From Dysgonamonadaceae bacterium (GTDB lineage Bacteria; Bacteroidota; Bacteroidia; Bacteroidales; Azobacteroidaceae): a stretch of DNA of 64,000 nt. The notes under the pieces are model-generated. The model saw nothing but the letters and a program-made list of their open reading frames with translations, made no database searches and had not been told where the DNA came from. The stretch is from contig JAIRKO010000011.1 in assembly GCA_031260045.1 (NCBI GenBank), positions 59,256-123,255 on the forward strand. The letters are read 5' to 3'. Shown piece after piece: positions 17,375 through 28,200 of this stretch; within the stretch, counting starts at the first letter, position 1, and every line of letters begins with the position of its first letter. A program made the position numbers and the translations under genes.

Positions 17375-20245
17375 ATGAAAAAGATTTTGGTTTTATTAGC
17401 AGTATTAACAAGCTGCTTTCCGATTCAAGCTCGTGAGTTGCTGTTGTATTATGGAAAGGGTACCCATACCCTTCACGGTAGGTACGACGGAGGAGGCACC
17501 CATATCATCAGTGAAAATTCTGGAGAGGTAACGCTAATCTTGGATAATTTATACATGCGCCCTACAAGAGACATCTACGAGAGGTTTCTACCTTCTATAG
17601 ATATAGAAAGAGGGAATAAAGTAATTATAGAGCTGCACGGATACAACGACTTGGAAGGCGGGGCAGGTTTACCGGCAATCAGGATTCACCCTTTGTCGGA
17701 GGTGATTTTTAAAGGTACCGGCAAGTTAGTTGCTCGTGGAGGGACTAATTACAAAACAGACTTTTATCAAATTGGTAACATCCGTGATATTCCCGGTGGT
17801 GCGGGAATAGGCGGAGGTTGGAATTATAGGACGGATATGCATGAGGGTCCAACCGATCTTAAATTCACTCAATACGTTCCCGACGACAGTGAAAACTACA
17901 TATGGCATTTCAAACCTTGGAAGACTTATGATTATGTAGAATCAATGACGAGAATTCCGGACGAGTATATAGAGGATGTGGCTTCATGGTGGAACGCGCA
18001 ATACGATAAGGGGATAGTCGGTCAGGGCATAACCGGTCAGGGAGCTACGTGGATGTGGATGTTTTCGAAAGGTTGGGGCGCTTGCGGTAGTATCTCTATC
18101 GAGGGCGGCGACATTGAAGCTTATGGCGGCGGTGACTATGCGCCCGGAATAGGTCCGTCGGGCGAGTACACGAAAGGAGGTACCGTTAAGATTATCAGCT
18201 ATGATGCAACTGTTTACGCCCAAGGGGGTAGATATGCTCCGGGTATTGGCGTTTCAAAAAATGCCTATATGAAAGAAATATTAATAGGCAATGGCGATAG
18301 ATATAAGGTAACCGCCATAGGAGGCGAAGACGCTCCGGGTATCGGCGCGGGAGGTCCTTATAGCTATATAGAAAATATCAATATTGACGGCGGCGGTACG
18401 GTGATCGCAAAAGGCGGCGGTAGTAGAGGAGTGGGTATCGGCGTAGGCACGATGAGTAAAATAAACAGCATCAATATACGCCGTGCCGATGTTACGGCGG
18501 AAAGTAACAGTGTTCCCGGAATCGGCGCATTGTACGGCAGCGCGATTGAAAATATCCAATTCTCTGACGGCTGCTATATAAGGGCGAAAAACGGTATTGG
18601 AAAGAATAAAAATTTTGTAACATCCGAAGACCGAACGTTGTTGACACTAATAAGAAATATCTATTTTAAAGGCGGAGTAATTGAGACGGATTATTTGGGA
18701 AGAGGCGACCGTGACGAAGACGGGTGGCTTAAAGATATGAATCTGCCGCGTTCTTTCAGTCTTCTTGAGATAAAGAATTTTTCTGATAAATATTCAATGC
18801 CCTTTCTTGAGGAAGTCGAACCTACTGTTTACCACTACGAAAGCGGTACCGTAATCATAAACTCATACGATACGCTCTCTGTGGCAGGAGGAAATGTTAT
18901 CGCCAATGTCGGTAAAATAGTATTTCCGACGACTCTAACCAGTAAAGATGTAAGCGCTTTTGAGATTCGATTTGGAAATATACTTTACACAACTTCCGTG
19001 GCAGACAATGGATTATCCGAAAACTACGAGAAGCCGTTGCAGCTGCCAGGATCCTTACCGTCAACAGGCGAACTAAGGATTTATCATAAAAGGACGAAAG
19101 AATTGATTTTTATAGAAGATAAAGATAAAAGAACGGTGAATAACAATTACTATACTTTTCACCTGATTCCGCCGCCGCTTTCAAAAGTAGTCGCTAAGGG
19201 CTGCCTGATAACGCATAACGGAAAAACTTATTCGGATGAAATGACTGTCTTTTTGGACAACGACAATAAAATTACTTTAACGATAAAAAATGATGACGCT
19301 GTAATCAAGGATTATATATGGACAAATTTGACAACCGGAAAAAGCGAAACCACAGAGGAAGTGGGGGAATATGAAATAACGCTGAGCGGCAACCTCGCCC
19401 GTTACGAGTTTACGTATAAACCGGTTGTCCGAAGCGTATTTGATCTGGAATTCAAAGGCGACGTTGATACCTTGCTCGTGCAGGGCGGCGACGTAAGGTA
19501 TTCGCAAGGCGTATACCATCACAAGGCAGGCGCAGCGAGCGGCATCACCATAAAACCGGTGCTTACTACGCATCCTTATAAAGGAGATTACCCCACGCAC
19601 CTTAAATATATGATAAATAATGAAATTTATGAATCCATGTTTATTAATAGATTTATGAATTTGAATTATTATACGCTCCAAAACGATTTAAAGTATTTGT
19701 CGGTAGAGGCAACGCACCTGATTTCGTACGGCATAACCAACAATACGGATTTTTATAATTTTGAAACGCTTTATGAGGGCGGCGCATTACGGGGTACGCA
19801 TCTCGACTATGGATTAACGCCAATTCAGGTGGATGATTACGTAAAACCCGGCGGCTCATTGAAGTTTATTTTTAAGGGTTCCCCCGCATTAGCCGATAAA
19901 AATTATTTATTATATGGAGTAGAGAATACGCCTGTTCTTATTAATGGCGCCAGTATCTCTCAGTATGTAGTGAATAATTACAGCGGGCAGAGGCTCATTT
20001 TGGAGGCAGGCGGTAGTGCGTCGCCGACCCCGCCGCCAACCCCGCTACCGACTTCGATAGATAAAATCAATGAAACTATAAACGTTTATCGTTCGGGCGA
20101 TTATCTATATAATGACGCTGCCGAAGAAATCCGCATTTATAATGTTTCGGGGATTTTAGTTTATAAAGGGAAAGAGGCTGTGGTGAAATTGCCCAAAGGG
20201 TTCTTGGTTGTGAAAGGAGTTTCCGGGTGGACTAAGAAAATTTGA
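17375..20245 (+). CDS. secreted glycine-rich beta-helix-like protein, divergent paralogue (array gene 3)
   Basis: Signal peptide MKKILVLLAVLTSCFPIQA; repeats with APGIG; Pro/Thr linker PTPPPTPLPTS; C-term IRIYNVSGILVYKGKEAVVKLPKGFLVVKGVSGWTKKI. Confidence 0.8.
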   Translation: MKKILVLLAVLTSCFPIQARELLLYYGKGTHTLHGRYDGGGTHIISENSGEVTLILDNLYMRPTRDIYERFLPSIDIERGNKVIIELHGYNDLEGGAGLPAIRIHPLSEVIFKGTGKLVARGGTNYKTDFYQIGNIRDIPGGAGIGGGWNYRTDMHEGPTDLKFTQYVPDDSENYIWHFKPWKTYDYVESMTRIPDEYIEDVASWWNAQYDKGIVGQGITGQGATWMWMFSKGWGACGSISIEGGDIEAYGGGDYAPGIGPSGEYTKGGTVKIISYDATVYAQGGRYAPGIGVSKNAYMKEILIGNGDRYKVTAIGGEDAPGIGAGGPYSYIENINIDGGGTVIAKGGGSRGVGIGVGTMSKINSINIRRADVTAESNSVPGIGALYGSAIENIQFSDGCYIRAKNGIGKNKNFVTSEDRTLLTLIRNIYFKGGVIETDYLGRGDRDEDGWLKDMNLPRSFSLLEIKNFSDKYSMPFLEEVEPTVYHYESGTVIINSYDTLSVAGGNVIANVGKIVFPTTLTSKDVSAFEIRFGNILYTTSVADNGLSENYEKPLQLPGSLPSTGELRIYHKRTKELIFIEDKDKRTVNNNYYTFHLIPPPLSKVVAKGCLITHNGKTYSDEMTVFLDNDNKITLTIKNDDAVIKDYIWTNLTTGKSETTEEVGEYEITLSGNLARYEFTYKPVVRSVFDLEFKGDVDTLLVQGGDVRYSQGVYHHKAGAASGITIKPVLTTHPYKGDYPTHLKYMINNEIYESMFINRFMNLNYYTLQNDLKYLSVEATHLISYGITNNTDFYNFETLYEGGALRGTHLDYGLTPIQVDDYVKPGGSLKFIFKGSPALADKNYLLYGVENTPVLINGASISQYVVNNYSGQRLILEAGGSASPTPPPTPLPTSIDKINETINVYRSGDYLYNDAAEEIRIYNVSGILVYKGKEAVVKLPKGFLVVKGVSGWTKKI

Positions 20246-20340
20246 TAATACCCCAAAAACCCAAAGCCCCGAAAGGGTAGGGGGTTGGGCGGGCGGGATT
20301 TGAAAATACCGCACCGGCGATGGCGATAAATTATGGCAGC

Positions 20341-20427
20341 CGTCATTGCGAAGGCACAGCCTGAAGCAATCCGGAGATAGGGTACGTCTTGCCGGATTGC
20401 TTCACCGCTATGCGGTTCGCAATGACG
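20341..20427. repeat. palindromic intergenic repeat (full inverted pair)
   Basis: CGTCATTGCGAAGGCACAGCCTGAAGCAATCCGG ... CCGGATTGCTTCACCGCTATGCGGTTCGCAATGACG. Confidence 0.9.
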
Positions 20428-20512
20428 GTTGCGGCGTTTCAAACGCTGCCCCGCCAGCCAACAAAATCAAATTTATTTTTCATTAATGAATACTTTATAA
20501 ATAAATTATTAT

Positions 20513-20520
20513 TACATTTG
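20513..20520 (+). promoter_or_regulatory. -7 motif TACATTTG upstream of array gene 4
   Basis: TTATTATTACATTTGCACTTATTTTTAATAAACGC. Confidence 0.55.
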
Positions 20521-20583
20521 CACTTATTTTTAATAAACGCATATTTTTTATTCCATCAATTCAATAAAAAACCGAGTATCAAT

Positions 20584-23500
20584 ATGAAAACAATTTCTTT
20601 TGTACAGGTAAAAGCATTAGCGGCGGTTTTGTTGTCGTTAGTATTCACTGCCGGCGTTTCGGCGATTGAGGTTCCGGCAAACGGTGTTATTTCGGAAAGC
20701 GGGGATTACACGCTGCAGATGCAGCCGGGAGATCCGGCGCGTGATAATCCCATCACAGTCAACACCGGCGTTACGGCTAATATAACGCTTGTGAACGTAA
20801 GGATAAGCGCCTCCGGCGCCGCCCTTGACATCAAAGATGCTGCTACGGTCAATCTCACATCCGCCGCCGGCGTATGCGAACTGACCTGCACAGGTTCCGC
20901 CCCCGCCATCTCGGTGTCGGAACACGCAACGTTGACAATCGTTGACGGATCCCTCAACGTCAACGGCGGAGCGGGGAACGCAGGCATCGGCGGTAGCGGA
21001 ACAGTCATCGTAAACGGCGGAGGCATTGTAGTTTATGGCGGCGCAGGCGGCGCAGGCATCAGCAACGATACGGTTATCATAAACGGCGGCTATGTTGACG
21101 CCTACGGCAGAGGTGATGGCGCCGGCATCACCGGAATAGTCACCATAAACGGCGGCACGGTTCACGCTAACGGAACAGTCGACATAAACGGCGGTGAGGT
21201 TAACGCTAACGGCGCGGTTAATGGCGCCGGCATCGCCGGAACAGTCGACATAAACGGCGGTACGGTTCACGCCCTCGGCAGAGGTGATGGCGCCGGCATC
21301 ACCGGAATAGTCACCATAAACGGCGGCACGGTTTACGCTGAAGGATATGATTTTGGCGCCGCCATTGACGGAACAGTCACCATACACGGCGGCACGGTTA
21401 CCGCCTTCAATAGGTATGAAGGCTCCGGCATCAGCGGCACCGTCGCCATACACGGCGGCACGGTTACCGCTGAAAGTTATACTTGGGGCGTCAGCATCAG
21501 CGGCACCGTCACCATACACGACGGCACGGTTTACGCCATCGGCGGGGGTGATAACGCCGGCATCAGCGGCACCGTCACCATACACGACGGCACGGTTAAC
21601 GCCACCGGCGGGGGTAATAACGCCGCCATTGACGGAACAGTCACCATACACAACGGCACGGTTACCGCCATCGGCGGGGGTGGCGCTTTCGGCTTCGGCA
21701 GCGAAGGCACGGTTATCTTTACCGGCGGCAATATTATCGGGTTGATGGGTACGGGTACGCCCCAAGACATTGAAGGACGTCCCCTTTACAGGGTTGTAGC
21801 GGATTTTTCACCGAACATTGTGAACGACTTTATTTCGGATAGTTCGTACCTTTCCGTAGACATTGACGGCATCCCATATCGTTATACTATCAACGCCATA
21901 AAAACCGACGAATCCGGCAAGGCTTATTTTTGGCTTCCCGCCGGTGTTGGGGAGCAAGAGATTCTCTTAATTAAGGATGGGGTGGAATATAGAAATTCAA
22001 ATGCTTTGACAATAACGGGTGAAGGTTCCAAAGAGCTTCATTTTGTGGCACTTGATACGGTTCCTTCAAGTTCTATTCAACACATAACGACGAATAGCCC
22101 GACGGAGGTAGTACCCTTAGTGGTATCTGATATTTCATTTCCAATAACGAATAGCCCGACGGGAGTACCCTTAAAAACTACGCTTGTCAATAATCTGATT
22201 GTGGTATATGATACGCTTCCAATTCCAATAACGAATAGCCCGACGAAAGTACCCTTAAAAGCTGCGTTTGTCGATAATCCGACGGAATATATCACTTTTG
22301 GAGAAGCGTATCCAATGGGCGACGGAAGAAAGCTGCGTTATGAGGTTGATACCATCTACAATGATGAAGTGTGGTATATATGGACTGCTACAAATAGATA
22401 CGGCGTCGCAAAATATTACACCAACGAGCCTGAACTGACGCATGATATTAAGTTTGGTGATAGATTGGCTGTTAAATGCGAGGTCGGTTATCCGGTTCAG
22501 CTCACCTTTAATCAATATGGAAGTTACAGCGGAACGCCGCCTTTTTTCGCTTTTTCGGCAGACGGCGACACGCTTTTTGCAAATGAGGTTTATTTCGTCC
22601 CTCTGAACGAAAGATTGAAATTTGCGCTCAACGACCTTCCGATCGGCAACTATGAACATCGCCTCACGATCAACGGCGAGCTAATCGCCTCCGGCTCCCG
22701 ACCGATTGAGCTCACGAAAGACATAACCGGTGCGGTCAAAGCGGAATATACCTTGCGTCCTGTAGGCAATGTGTACTTTAATAATACAGCCGCTTATAAC
22801 GGCGTAGATTTTGATATTCTTGCGGAATACAAAGCAGACGGCTCCTCCTCCGCATATTCCGTTACTAACGGCGCTTGGATTTCCGCCGGCGGTACGTTCA
22901 TTTTACAGGCTCGTCCGACAACAGGGTATGACGGACTGTATAAACTCAGAGCGGAATTTGCCAACCACGCCGCTATCGAATCTGTCGGCGAGATTCGGAT
23001 TCCCGATGTTTCGTTGAACGATACGATAAAACTCGCCGTGATAGACGGACCCTATTATTCGCTCACGCGCACGCTGTCGGGACCTGCCGGCGCGACGCTT
23101 AAAACCGTATACGACGAACTTGAAAGTGAATCCACCACGACTTTATCGCAAACGGAAACGACGCGATCGGACACCCTTTTGCCGGATGGCATGAAAACCG
23201 TGCGTTTCACCGCGACGCCGCCCGACGATAACGGCGGGTACAAATACCGGTGGAGCGGCTACGCCGGCGCATCGGAACAAATATCCGACAAACGCGAAAT
23301 AGAATTGACTTTTACTAAAGATTTAAATGTCAAATGCGAGATCTTACCCGAATGTAAGATAGAATATGGCTTTAAAGACGGCGAAGTGTATCCGGATTTG
23401 GTGCTTAACGCTACTTACGACGGAAATCCCGTTGCTAACGGCGCAATTGTTGTGGCGGGCAAAAAACTTTTTGTGGAAGTAATCGGTTCCGAACTTTACC

Positions 23501-24105
23501 TCTACCGGTTCAATTGGGAAGGCGTTGATAACGCATCGGGTAAGACCATCGTATCAATAGATGTGGACGGACACAAAAACATACAATGCTTTTTCACGAA
23601 ACAGCAAAGTGTTACGGATGTGGAAAATATTATCGTCAACACGGGCTATGACTATATAACCCTGCAAGTCGGCGATACGCTTACGGTTGGGAAGGATGTA
23701 TTGAACGTTTCGCTCAAAGTAACGCCTATTGACAGCATCAATGCAACGATTTCCTACGACGAGTGGCACACGTTGGCGTACGGCGCAAACACGCTTACAG
23801 TCAAGGTTGTATCGGAAGACGAGTTGGAAAGGGTTACTCACCGGATAACGATCGTGCGCGGAGACGATTCGTCGCAGCCGACGGGGATTGCATCGCCCGA
23901 CGCTTCGCCGGCGCGTGTTTACTCCCATGCTCAAACCCTTTACATTGACACGCCTGAGGCGGAACAAATCAGCGTTTATTCGCTTACCGGAAACTTGCTT
24001 AACAGGTTTGACAAGCCTGCGGGCGTTTCGAGTTATCAGGCGATTGCGCCGGCGGTGATTGTGAAAGGAAGTTCGGGTTGGGTTCGGAAGGTTTTGATGA
24101 AATGA
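20584..24105 (+). CDS. secreted beta-helix repeat protein with T9SS-like C-terminus (array gene 4)
   Basis: True start probably 20584 (MKTISFVQVKALAAVLLSLVFTAGVSA); TVTIHGGTVTA repeats; Ig-like modules; cadherin-like segment; C-term YIDTPEAEQISVYSLTGNLLNRFDKPAGVSSYQ...GWVRKVLMK. Confidence 0.85.
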   Translation: MKTISFVQVKALAAVLLSLVFTAGVSAIEVPANGVISESGDYTLQMQPGDPARDNPITVNTGVTANITLVNVRISASGAALDIKDAATVNLTSAAGVCELTCTGSAPAISVSEHATLTIVDGSLNVNGGAGNAGIGGSGTVIVNGGGIVVYGGAGGAGISNDTVIINGGYVDAYGRGDGAGITGIVTINGGTVHANGTVDINGGEVNANGAVNGAGIAGTVDINGGTVHALGRGDGAGITGIVTINGGTVYAEGYDFGAAIDGTVTIHGGTVTAFNRYEGSGISGTVAIHGGTVTAESYTWGVSISGTVTIHDGTVYAIGGGDNAGISGTVTIHDGTVNATGGGNNAAIDGTVTIHNGTVTAIGGGGAFGFGSEGTVIFTGGNIIGLMGTGTPQDIEGRPLYRVVADFSPNIVNDFISDSSYLSVDIDGIPYRYTINAIKTDESGKAYFWLPAGVGEQEILLIKDGVEYRNSNALTITGEGSKELHFVALDTVPSSSIQHITTNSPTEVVPLVVSDISFPITNSPTGVPLKTTLVNNLIVVYDTLPIPITNSPTKVPLKAAFVDNPTEYITFGEAYPMGDGRKLRYEVDTIYNDEVWYIWTATNRYGVAKYYTNEPELTHDIKFGDRLAVKCEVGYPVQLTFNQYGSYSGTPPFFAFSADGDTLFANEVYFVPLNERLKFALNDLPIGNYEHRLTINGELIASGSRPIELTKDITGAVKAEYTLRPVGNVYFNNTAAYNGVDFDILAEYKADGSSSAYSVTNGAWISAGGTFILQARPTTGYDGLYKLRAEFANHAAIESVGEIRIPDVSLNDTIKLAVIDGPYYSLTRTLSGPAGATLKTVYDELESESTTTLSQTETTRSDTLLPDGMKTVRFTATPPDDNGGYKYRWSGYAGASEQISDKREIELTFTKDLNVKCEILPECKIEYGFKDGEVYPDLVLNATYDGNPVANGAIVVAGKKLFVEVIGSELYLYRFNWEGVDNASGKTIVSIDVDGHKNIQCFFTKQQSVTDVENIIVNTGYDYITLQVGDTLTVGKDVLNVSLKVTPIDSINATISYDEWHTLAYGANTLTVKVVSEDELERVTHRITIVRGDDSSQPTGIASPDASPARVYSHAQTLYIDTPEAEQISVYSLTGNLLNRFDKPAGVSSYQAIAPAVIVKGSSGWVRKVLMK

Positions 24106-24150
24106 GAATAGAACTGAGAACTAAAAGTTAAGAACTAAGAACTAATAATG

Positions 24151-24196
24151 AAGCTCGTTTCTTGCGGTTTGCGCAAGGGGCGGGCTTTGTTTTTTT
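24151..24196 (+). terminator. Rho-independent terminator after array gene 4
   Basis: AAGCTCGTTTCTTGCGGTTTGCGCAAGGGGCGGGCTTTGTTTTTTT: CTTGCG/CGCAAG stem, outer AAGC/GCTT pairing, T run. Confidence 0.75.
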
Positions 24197-24393
24197 GCGT
24201 GGTAGAATGCGAGAGATGAGGTTTGCAATGAGGCGGTGTTCAACGTCTCACGTGTCCCCAAAAGTCCCAACAAAGACTTTTTGCACGAAATAACAGCGAA
24301 GTTGTTTTTGTGTAAAACATAAAAATAATTGCTAAAAGTTTTGATGTATAACGAAAATGTTATATTTTTGTCGTATGATTAAAACAAATCAGT

Positions 24394-24576
24394 ATGAAGT
24401 GGTCGGAGTTAAGAAGAATTGCAGAAAATAAAGGGTGGTATCTTTACCGGCGTGGAGGCAGGCATGATATTTACCGCCACAAAGAAAAAGATTATCCAAT
24501 CGAAATTGAACGGCACGATTCACAGGAAATAAGGCAGGGATTATTTTACAAACTTAAAAAACAGATAGGGTTTTAA
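24394..24576 (+). CDS. hicA: HicA-family mRNA interferase toxin
   Basis: MKWSELRRIAENKGWYLYRRGGRHDIYRHKEKDYPIEIERHDSQEIRQGLFYKLKKQIGF: HicA fold with RHDIY. Confidence 0.88.
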   Translation: MKWSELRRIAENKGWYLYRRGGRHDIYRHKEKDYPIEIERHDSQEIRQGLFYKLKKQIGF

Positions 24577-24606
24577 GCCCTGTCTGCTTGCAAAAACTAA
24601 ATAATT

Positions 24607-25008
24607 ATGGTAACAACAGCATTAATTGAACGAGGAAAAGACGGTACGTTCGGAATATTTACGCCGGATATAAATAGTACCATTATTGGTGAAGGCAATA
24701 CCGTAGAAGAAGCAAAATCCGATTTTGAAAATTCCGTCAAGGAAATTATTCAATTCTACCAAGAAGATGGCATTGAGTTGCCTGATGAATTAAAAGACAT
24801 TCAATTTGTTTACAAATACGACATTGCCTCTATGTTTGATTATTACAAATGGATAAATGTTTCACAATTTGCAAAAGTAGCGGGTATTAATCCGTCCTTA
24901 ATGCGGCAATACCGGATGGGGAAAACTTATATATCAGAAAACCAGATAAGTAAGATAGAATCAACCTTACATCAGTTGGGAAACGAATTGGCAGCAATCA
25001 AACTTTGA
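24607..25008 (+). CDS. hicB: HicB-family antitoxin
   Basis: Partial RNase H-like N-term (DGTFGIFTPDINSTIIGEGNTVEEAKSDFENSVKEI) and C-terminal HTH-like region; 30 bp after hicA. Confidence 0.88.
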   Translation: MVTTALIERGKDGTFGIFTPDINSTIIGEGNTVEEAKSDFENSVKEIIQFYQEDGIELPDELKDIQFVYKYDIASMFDYYKWINVSQFAKVAGINPSLMRQYRMGKTYISENQISKIESTLHQLGNELAAIKL

Positions 25009-25137
25009 TTGGGTTTTTAATTACAAAAATCCGGATTGCTTCAGGTTGCGCCTTCGCTGGCGACGTGTACGGTATTAATTCATTAATCACTAATCATTTT
25101 TTCTATATGTAAATTATGTAATTAATTAAATAATTAC

Positions 25138-25145
25138 TACATTTG
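25138..25145 (+). promoter_or_regulatory. -7 motif TACATTTG upstream of array gene 5
   Basis: AATTACTACATTTGCCCTTGTTTTT. Confidence 0.5.
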
Positions 25146-25233
25146 CCCTTGTTTTTCATTTCGCGCTACGAAAAAGCGGCAAATGAGCGATATATTTTAT
25201 TTAACGTATTCAATTAAAACAATGTATATACAT

Positions 25234-28200
25234 ATGAAGACAATCTTTTTTTCCCGGGCAAAGGCATTAGCGACTGCGTTGTTGTCGTTAATCTTCATCG
25301 TTGACGTTTCGGCGCACCACAATCCGCATCGTATCACGAGCGACGATAATTACGAATTTTCCGATAGAAACAACATCATCATCGTAGAAGAAGGCGTGAG
25401 CGCGCATATTACGATGACTAACGTAGAAATTTCGGATACTGTTTATATAACAGGGGGCGAACCGAATATAAGCGCTCTTTCGATTAAGTCGGGGGCTACG
25501 GTTCGTCTTACCCTGAAAGGGAATAACACCTTAATAGGATTGGACGGCGGCGCCGGCATAGAAGTATGCCCCAATGCTACGCTTATCATAGACGGTAGCG
25601 GAACGCTTACGGTTCAAGGGGGCAAGAACGGCGGCGCCGGTATCGGCGGTGCAAATAGAAACTCTGCCGGTAGCATTACCATTGAAAGCGGCAGGATTAC
25701 GGCAATCGGCGGCGGGCAATCGGCGGCAATCGGCGGCGGCAACGGCGGTTCGGCAAGCAACATTCGGATTGACGGCGGCACGATTACGGCAATAGGCGGA
25801 CTCAACAGCGTCGCCATCGGCGGCGGATATGCCGGCAACGGCGGTAATCTTATCGTCAACGGCGGAACGATCAATGCCACACGTGGCATCGGACCCGAAA
25901 GCGGAAACTTTAAAGACATCGGCGCGGGTCGTGGCGGTACGGCATGCACATTTACTATTAACGGCGGTAGCGTGAAAGGCGAAATAGATGCGCTACAACC
26001 GAAAAACAAACAGGGCGAGTTGGTTTATCCGGTTAGATTCACCTATGCGAGCGACGCGCTTAGTGATGTGACGATTACGGAGTTTAACGTTGACCGCAAT
26101 ATATTTGCTTACGGCGTGACCGATGTAAAATTTGATAACGGAAATTTATATTTTTGGCTTCCGCAAAGATCTTGCTCGCAGGGACAAATTAACATGACCC
26201 TGGCAGCATATGTTAACATTGGAGAACAGCTAATCAAATCGTTCTCAAACGTCGATTTTTTCAACGCGAATAGTTCTTCGGGCTTGGTTGTGCAGTTAGA
26301 GCCGCTCCCCGGTGAGTTAACGATTTCGAGGGATGGAATAGTAATAAATCGGCGTGGGGATTATGAATTTTCCGGCGTCATGCAGTATCCTATTGTGGTT
26401 GCTCCCGAAATTTCCGCTTCTATCGTTTTGAATGCTGTAAATATTGTACTGGAAACATCGGGCTTTACAAACAGTCAGTCCGCGATCGAACTGAAAGACA
26501 ATTCCTCCGTCAACCTAATCCTCAAAGGCGAGAATATTTTGGTCGGCGGCGGCGGCGGTTACGGTATCACAGTTCCTGAACACGCAACGCTTATTATCAA
26601 CGGCGACGGTCAACTCGCCTCCACCGTCATCGGCGGCGCGAGAGGTAGCGGCGGAACGATTACCATTACCGGCGGTAGCGTATATGCCGACATTGGCGAA
26701 AATGTCAACTTCACTATTACCGGCGGTACCGTTGTTTCCAGCGTTGGCGACAATACCAACTTCACTATTACCGGCGGCAATGTACGTACCGACGTTGGCG
26801 AAAATGTCAACTTCACTATTACCGGCGGCAACGTTATTCCCGGACGTTTTGGCAGTACGCCCACAGATAATCAAGGTAATCCCGTTTATATGCTTACCAC
26901 GCAATTTTCCCCAAGTATTAAGGCAAACAGTTTGGTTGGAGATTTTCAATGCTTCTTTAACCTGAAGTCTTATGGTTTTAAAGACGTAAGAACCGATAAT
27001 AACGGTAAAATTTATTTGTGGTTGCCGATGTTGCCGATTTCTGAAATATATGGGGAAGAAAACATCGTGTTGAAAAAAGATGGAGAAAATGTTTATGCCA
27101 ATGTCAATCGTTTCGATTTTGCCAATAGTCGGGAGATTACACTCCATAGATGTATTCAGGTTAATTTTGAGTTAAAAAACGCCGCGAATGCAGAGATATA
27201 TGCTACGAATCAACGTACCTATAAGATGATTACAAGCGGAAGCAGGTCGTTGCCTACCGACCTTATTCTCGTTAATGTTATTCCCTCCGCCGGAAATAGC
27301 CGTCATCTGTACCGATGGGATCACTATGTTTCCGGTAGTAGCGAAGTAAACTATTATTCCACCGAAGAACCTGAAAAGACCTTTTCGTTAAACAACGCAT
27401 CCGATTATATTTATATAGGATGTGAGGTGGAACCTCAGTATACGATCAAATATAAACTTGAAATTGAAGGAGCGAACGAGAACGAATACAAATTACGCGG
27501 TAAATTAACCGGCAAGGAAGCTCCCAAGTCTCAGGAAGGAACGAACGACTCGGTTTACGCGATAAATGGCGACGTTTTTGAGTTAGCGCTTGTAGGAAAA
27601 AATGACGTAACGGACACGAAATATGCGCACTCGCTGATAGTTAATGGTAAACTTATTGGCATCGATGTTAATCCGATCCCGTTTGACACAATCATTAACG
27701 CATCAATAGATTCAATAGATGTGCGGTATGTGATGAAACCCATGAAGCAGCTACGGTTCGGTATAGGCAATCTTCCCAATGGAACAACTGCATCGAATTT
27801 TGATATTGTCGCCGAATATAGCGGTAACACATTCTACAGTGTATCCCACAACTACCTCTCCGTCGGAACATATCGTGTTGAAAACAACGCATTGATTGTG
27901 CCGGGCGGTAAACTTTCTTTGACGGTTACGCCGAAGGACGAAAAAACATATCAATACATTTGGACTTTGGGAACGAATATTATTGACTCCACTTTCAACA
28001 AGGAGTTTATCCAAGAAAATGTTTCGTTGGATAATATATTGAGTGATAGTAATCCGTTGAAAATGAACGTAGCGGGTCCATGGTCGGTCGTTTCGTTTTC
28101 GATGGTGAATGCGCCTGTTGGCACGGAATCTTCCGCTTTCTTTGGCGAAACGGAAATTCAAGGGGAAAAGAAATTTGTACCGGAAGAAGAACCTCAAACC

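Noticed and set aside
14401-21720. CRISPR-like or minisatellite reading of regular 66-69 bp repeats in array genes
   Set aside because: Repeats are in-frame coding with continuous ORFs and degenerate third positions; protein repeats explain them.
20638-21765. 375-aa antisense ORF with NRAAVYGDGAADAG repeats
   Set aside because: Same artefact on array gene 4: codon-phased repeats leave the antisense frame open. No independent signal peptide, RBS or promoter seen.
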